A DNA stretch of 64,000 nucleotides, taken from positions 2,817,001 to 2,881,000 of the forward strand of contig NZ_CP036186.1 in assembly GCF_015291885.1 (NCBI RefSeq), given 5' to 3'. The position numbers were made by a program, and so were the translations under genes. The stretch is from Stutzerimonas stutzeri. Its GTDB lineage: Bacteria > Pseudomonadota > Gammaproteobacteria > Pseudomonadales > Pseudomonadaceae. Shown in pieces: positions 61,545 to 64,000 of this stretch. The notes under the pieces are model-generated. The model had not been told where the DNA came from. It saw only the letters and a list, made by a program, of their open reading frames with translations, and did no database searches. The stretch's first letter is position 1. Each line of letters starts with the position of its first letter.

Positions 61545-61958
61545 ATGCGCAAATCACTCGTAGCCCTGCTGTTCGCCGCAACCCTGCCGACTCTTGCATT
61601 CGCGATGCCCGGCGGCATGCACGACGGCCATCACGGTGGCAAGAAGGCCCCGCACATGTTTCAGGAGCTGGACCTGACCAAGGAACAGCAGCGCGAAATG
61701 CGCAAGCTGATGGTTCAACAAATGAAGCAGCAGAAGGAAATCACTCAACGCTATCTCGACAAGCTGCCCGAAGCCGAGCGCAAGGCCATGCAGAAGGAAC
61801 GTGATGCCAGCCGTGAGCAGACTCACCAGAGCATGCGTTCCCAGCTCAAGCCCGAACAGCAGAAAGCCTTCGACGAGAGCGTAAAAAAGATGGAAGAGAA
61901 GCGCGCTGAACGTGCTGAATTCCTCAAGTGGAAAGCTGACCGCGATCAGAAGAACTGA
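61545..61958 (+). CDS. CpxP/Spy-like periplasmic protein
   Basis: The ATG at 61545 (137 aa) follows a GGAG site and opens a signal peptide (MRKSLVALLFAATLPTLAFA). The mature part begins with a Gly/His/Met-rich segment (MPGGMHDGHHGG) that could bind metal, then the Spy/CpxP LTKEQQ motif and long basic helices. Its place between cpxR and cpxA, behind a CpxR-type box, supports a stress-sensing chaperone role. Confidence 0.85.
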   Translation: MRKSLVALLFAATLPTLAFAMPGGMHDGHHGGKKAPHMFQELDLTKEQQREMRKLMVQQMKQQKEITQRYLDKLPEAERKAMQKERDASREQTHQSMRSQLKPEQQKAFDESVKKMEEKRAERAEFLKWKADRDQKN

Positions 61959-62052
61959 TCCTCCGGAGCCATCCTGAAACCGCCCGGCAGCGCCCGCCTG
62001 CCCTTCATGTGAGGGCGCGGAGCTGACCGGGCTTTTGCCGTGGAGAGGACTA

Positions 62053-63399
62053 GTGCGATCACTGTTCTGGCGCATTCTCGCAACGTTCTGGCTGGCCATC
62101 GCACTGGTGGCCGGGCTGGCCATGCTGCTCGGCCACGCGCTGAATCAGGATGCCTGGATTCTCGGTCGTCATCCGGCGCTGCAGGGCCTCGCCGAGACCT
62201 GGACCGAGGTCTATGAGCGACAGGGGCCAATTGCCGCGCAACGGCTGCTCGAGCAACACCGCCACCGCTCCCGCGTCGATGTCCAGGTACTGGCTGAAAA
62301 TGGCCAGCCGATCATCCGTGGCACCTTTTCCGACCGCGCCGCAGCCTTTGAAGCACGCCATCAGAACCGGGAGCGTCATCTACCCTGGCGACGCCTGACT
62401 GCTGATTACATCAGCCCCACCAGTGGCGAAACCTATCTGTTCATCTACCGCATCCCGCATCCCGAGCTGCAGGCTTGGCACCGTGGAAGCCTGGCCTGGC
62501 CGTTGAGTGCCCTGGGCATAGCGCTGGTAGTACTGACCGGCTTCAGCCTACTACTTACGCTTTCCATTACCCGGCCGCTGGATCGCTTGCGCCGCGCCGT
62601 ACATGACCTGGGCCAGACGACGTACCAGCAGCAGTCGCTGGCCCGCCTGGCGACGCGTCGCGATGAGCTCGGCGTGCTGGCGAGCGACTTCAACCGCATG
62701 GGTGCGCGGCTGCAGGCGCTGATCAGCAGCCAGCGCCAGCTCTTGCGCGATGTATCCCACGAACTGCGCTCACCGCTCGCCCGACTGCGTATAGCCCAGG
62801 CTCTGGCCGAGCGCGCGACCCCCAGCGAGCGAGAAGCAATCTGGCCGCGACTGGCCAAGGAGTGTGATCGCCTGGAAGCGCTGATCAGTGAAATTCTCGA
62901 ACTCTCGCGCCTCGACGCTGAACCTGGTGCGGTTACCACCGTGGACTTGCCGTCGATGTTCGAACAGTTGAAGGACAATGCCCGCATCATCTGTCCCGCT
63001 CAACATATCGACAGCCGAGTGGAACCAGGCGTACATCTGAGCGGCTGGAGTGAAATGCTCGAGCGTGCGCTGGACAACCTGTTGCGCAACGCCCTGCGTT
63101 TCAACCCCGAGGGGATGCCGATCGAACTGAGCGCGCGGCGTGAAGGCCACGAACTGGTGTTGAGCGTTCGCGACCATGGCCCCGGCGTCGCCGATGAGCA
63201 CCTGCCGCAACTGAGCGAGCCATTCTTCCGTGCTCCCGGGCAGACGGCAGCTGGTCATGGCCTTGGACTGGCCATCGCGCGCCGCGCGGCAGAGCGCCAC
63301 GGCGGACAACTGCAATTAGCCAACCATCCCGGCGGCGGGTTTATCGCCAGCCTGCGCCTACCGCTATCCGGAGGGCAGCCCGGCGCCGCAGACGCTTAG
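62053..63399 (+). CDS. cpxA: CpxA-like sensor histidine kinase
   Basis: The start is probably the GTG at 62053, 4 bp after GGAGAGGA; a TTG at 62035 is less likely (448 aa). Order: membrane helix (about 5-27), periplasmic domain (about 28-135), second membrane helix (about 145-170), HAMP (LSITRPLDRLRRAVHDLG), phospho-His in DVSHELRSPLARLR and an ATPase domain (GHGLGLAIARRAAERHGG). Its 3' end overlaps the convergent nitroreductase by 36 bp. Confidence 0.9.
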   Translation: MRSLFWRILATFWLAIALVAGLAMLLGHALNQDAWILGRHPALQGLAETWTEVYERQGPIAAQRLLEQHRHRSRVDVQVLAENGQPIIRGTFSDRAAAFEARHQNRERHLPWRRLTADYISPTSGETYLFIYRIPHPELQAWHRGSLAWPLSALGIALVVLTGFSLLLTLSITRPLDRLRRAVHDLGQTTYQQQSLARLATRRDELGVLASDFNRMGARLQALISSQRQLLRDVSHELRSPLARLRIAQALAERATPSEREAIWPRLAKECDRLEALISEILELSRLDAEPGAVTTVDLPSMFEQLKDNARIICPAQHIDSRVEPGVHLSGWSEMLERALDNLLRNALRFNPEGMPIELSARREGHELVLSVRDHGPGVADEHLPQLSEPFFRAPGQTAAGHGLGLAIARRAAERHGGQLQLANHPGGGFIASLRLPLSGGQPGAADA

Positions 63400-63969
63400 A
63401 CGTCTCGTCTGACCGCCCCAGCCGCTAACGAATGCCTGCGGCTCAAGCACTGGAGCGACACGCACGCGCCCTTCCGGTGTGCCGACGTACATGAAGCCCA
63501 GCAAGCGCTCGTGTTCGCTCAGACCGAGTCCCTTGAGCACATGGGGGTCATAGGAGAAATCGCCGGTGCGCCACACGGCGCCAAGTCCCTGGGCATGGGC
63601 GGCCAAGAGCAGACCGTGGGCCGCGCAGGCGGCGGCAAGCACCTGCTCGTGTTCCGGCACCTTCGGATGCGTTTTCACACTGGCAATCACCACGATCAGC
63701 ATTGGCGCTCGTAGCGGCATGTTTCGCGCTTTCTGCAGCGCCTCCTCCGCAGCATTTGCCTGCCGCGACTGCAATGCACTGGCAAACAGCTCACCAAGCT
63801 CGTAGCGCGCAGCGCCCTCGATAGTCAGGAAGCGCCAGGGATGCAGCTGTCCGTGATCCGGGGCACGTAGCGCCGCGCGGAAGAGCAGGTCGAGTTGAGC
63901 GGCATCAGGGGCCGGCTCGCACAGGCGAGTGACAGATACGCGATTGAGCAGCAGGTCCAGAGCGTCCAT
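63364..63969 (-). CDS. Nitroreductase family protein (YdjA-like)
   Basis: The ATG at 63969 follows GGAGGT (201 aa). FMN-binding patterns of small YdjA-type nitroreductases: NRVSVTRLCEPAP, APDHGQLHPWRF and GLGAVWRTGD. It should be a soluble flavin dehydrogenase; the substrate is unknown. It may be the last gene of a unit starting outside the window. Confidence 0.88.
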   Translation of the reverse strand: MDALDLLLNRVSVTRLCEPAPDAAQLDLLFRAALRAPDHGQLHPWRFLTIEGAARYELGELFASALQSRQANAAEEALQKARNMPLRAPMLIVVIASVKTHPKVPEHEQVLAAACAAHGLLLAAHAQGLGAVWRTGDFSYDPHVLKGLGLSEHERLLGFMYVGTPEGRVRVAPVLEPQAFVSGWGGQTRRLSVCGAGLPSG

Positions 63970-64000
63970 CCATTACCTCCTAAAGGGGTCGGACATTCTA

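Noticed and set aside
1..64000. tRNA, rRNA, CRISPR, prophage or transposase genes
   Set aside because: Looked for cloverleaf-like regions, regularly spaced repeats, and transposase or integrase products; none could be supported.

Overview
The window is about 64 kb of GC-rich, densely packed chromosome from a pseudomonad, most likely the Pseudomonas stutzeri (Stutzerimonas) group. The inference rests on gene content and order: a nasS-nasT / nitrate transporter / PP2C-kinase / nirBD-nitrate reductase-cobA block, an aroC-mtnBDC-alkA-speE block, an edd-glk-gltR-gtrS-gts glucose block, and an scpAB-trpS-yciO-yciV block next to a CpxRA-like system. I see no tRNA, rRNA, CRISPR array, prophage or insertion sequence.

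Layout. 1-4.2 kb holds a Bat (aerotolerance-type) operon, cut at the window start. 4.2-19.3 kb is a nitrate assimilation island: sensor and antiterminator NasS-NasT, an unrecognised NIT-like protein, an NNP nitrate transporter, a PP2C/Ser-Thr kinase fusion, NirBD, the molybdenum nitrate reductase and a siroheme methyltransferase. A thioesterase and an E. coli-type PfkB lie inside it. 19.4-29 kb carries an RND/MMPL exporter with a YCF48-like partner, pepN, DUF2797 and YeaC-family genes, and an operon of NAD kinase, metallophosphoesterase and rhomboid protease. 30-34.6 kb carries DUF1853, ChrA, a TauE/SafE permease with a divergent LysR regulator, and an RraB-like gene. 34.9-44.1 kb carries speE, alkA, small membrane proteins, methionine salvage (mtnC, mtnD, mtnB), an MFS transporter, aroC, a hydrolase and an orphan tail-anchored protein. 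44.1-54.9 kb is glucose uptake and Entner-Doudoroff entry: a LamB-type porin, an ABC transporter, GltR/GtrS, Glk and Edd. 55.1-59.5 kb is scpB, scpA, trpS, yciO and a PHP nuclease. 59.9-64 kb is yciI, a small envelope protein, a CpxR/CpxP/CpxA-like stress system and a nitroreductase.

The main signal is regulatory. Four transcription units of the nitrate island start at sigma-54 type promoters (GG-N10-GC), most with NtrC-like dyads upstream. Three of them (NIT-like gene, transporter, nirB) then have a leader with two short hairpins ahead of a strong intrinsic terminator. In these, the second hairpin uses the same bases as the 5' arm of the terminator. Five of the six loops are hexaloops with A at position 1 and G at position 4, the known ANTAR recognition pattern. 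This fits a two-layer circuit: NtrC/sigma-54 for nitrogen limitation, then NasS-NasT nitrate-triggered antitermination. It brings the unrecognised NIT-like gene into the circuit and places the PP2C-kinase in one of its operons.
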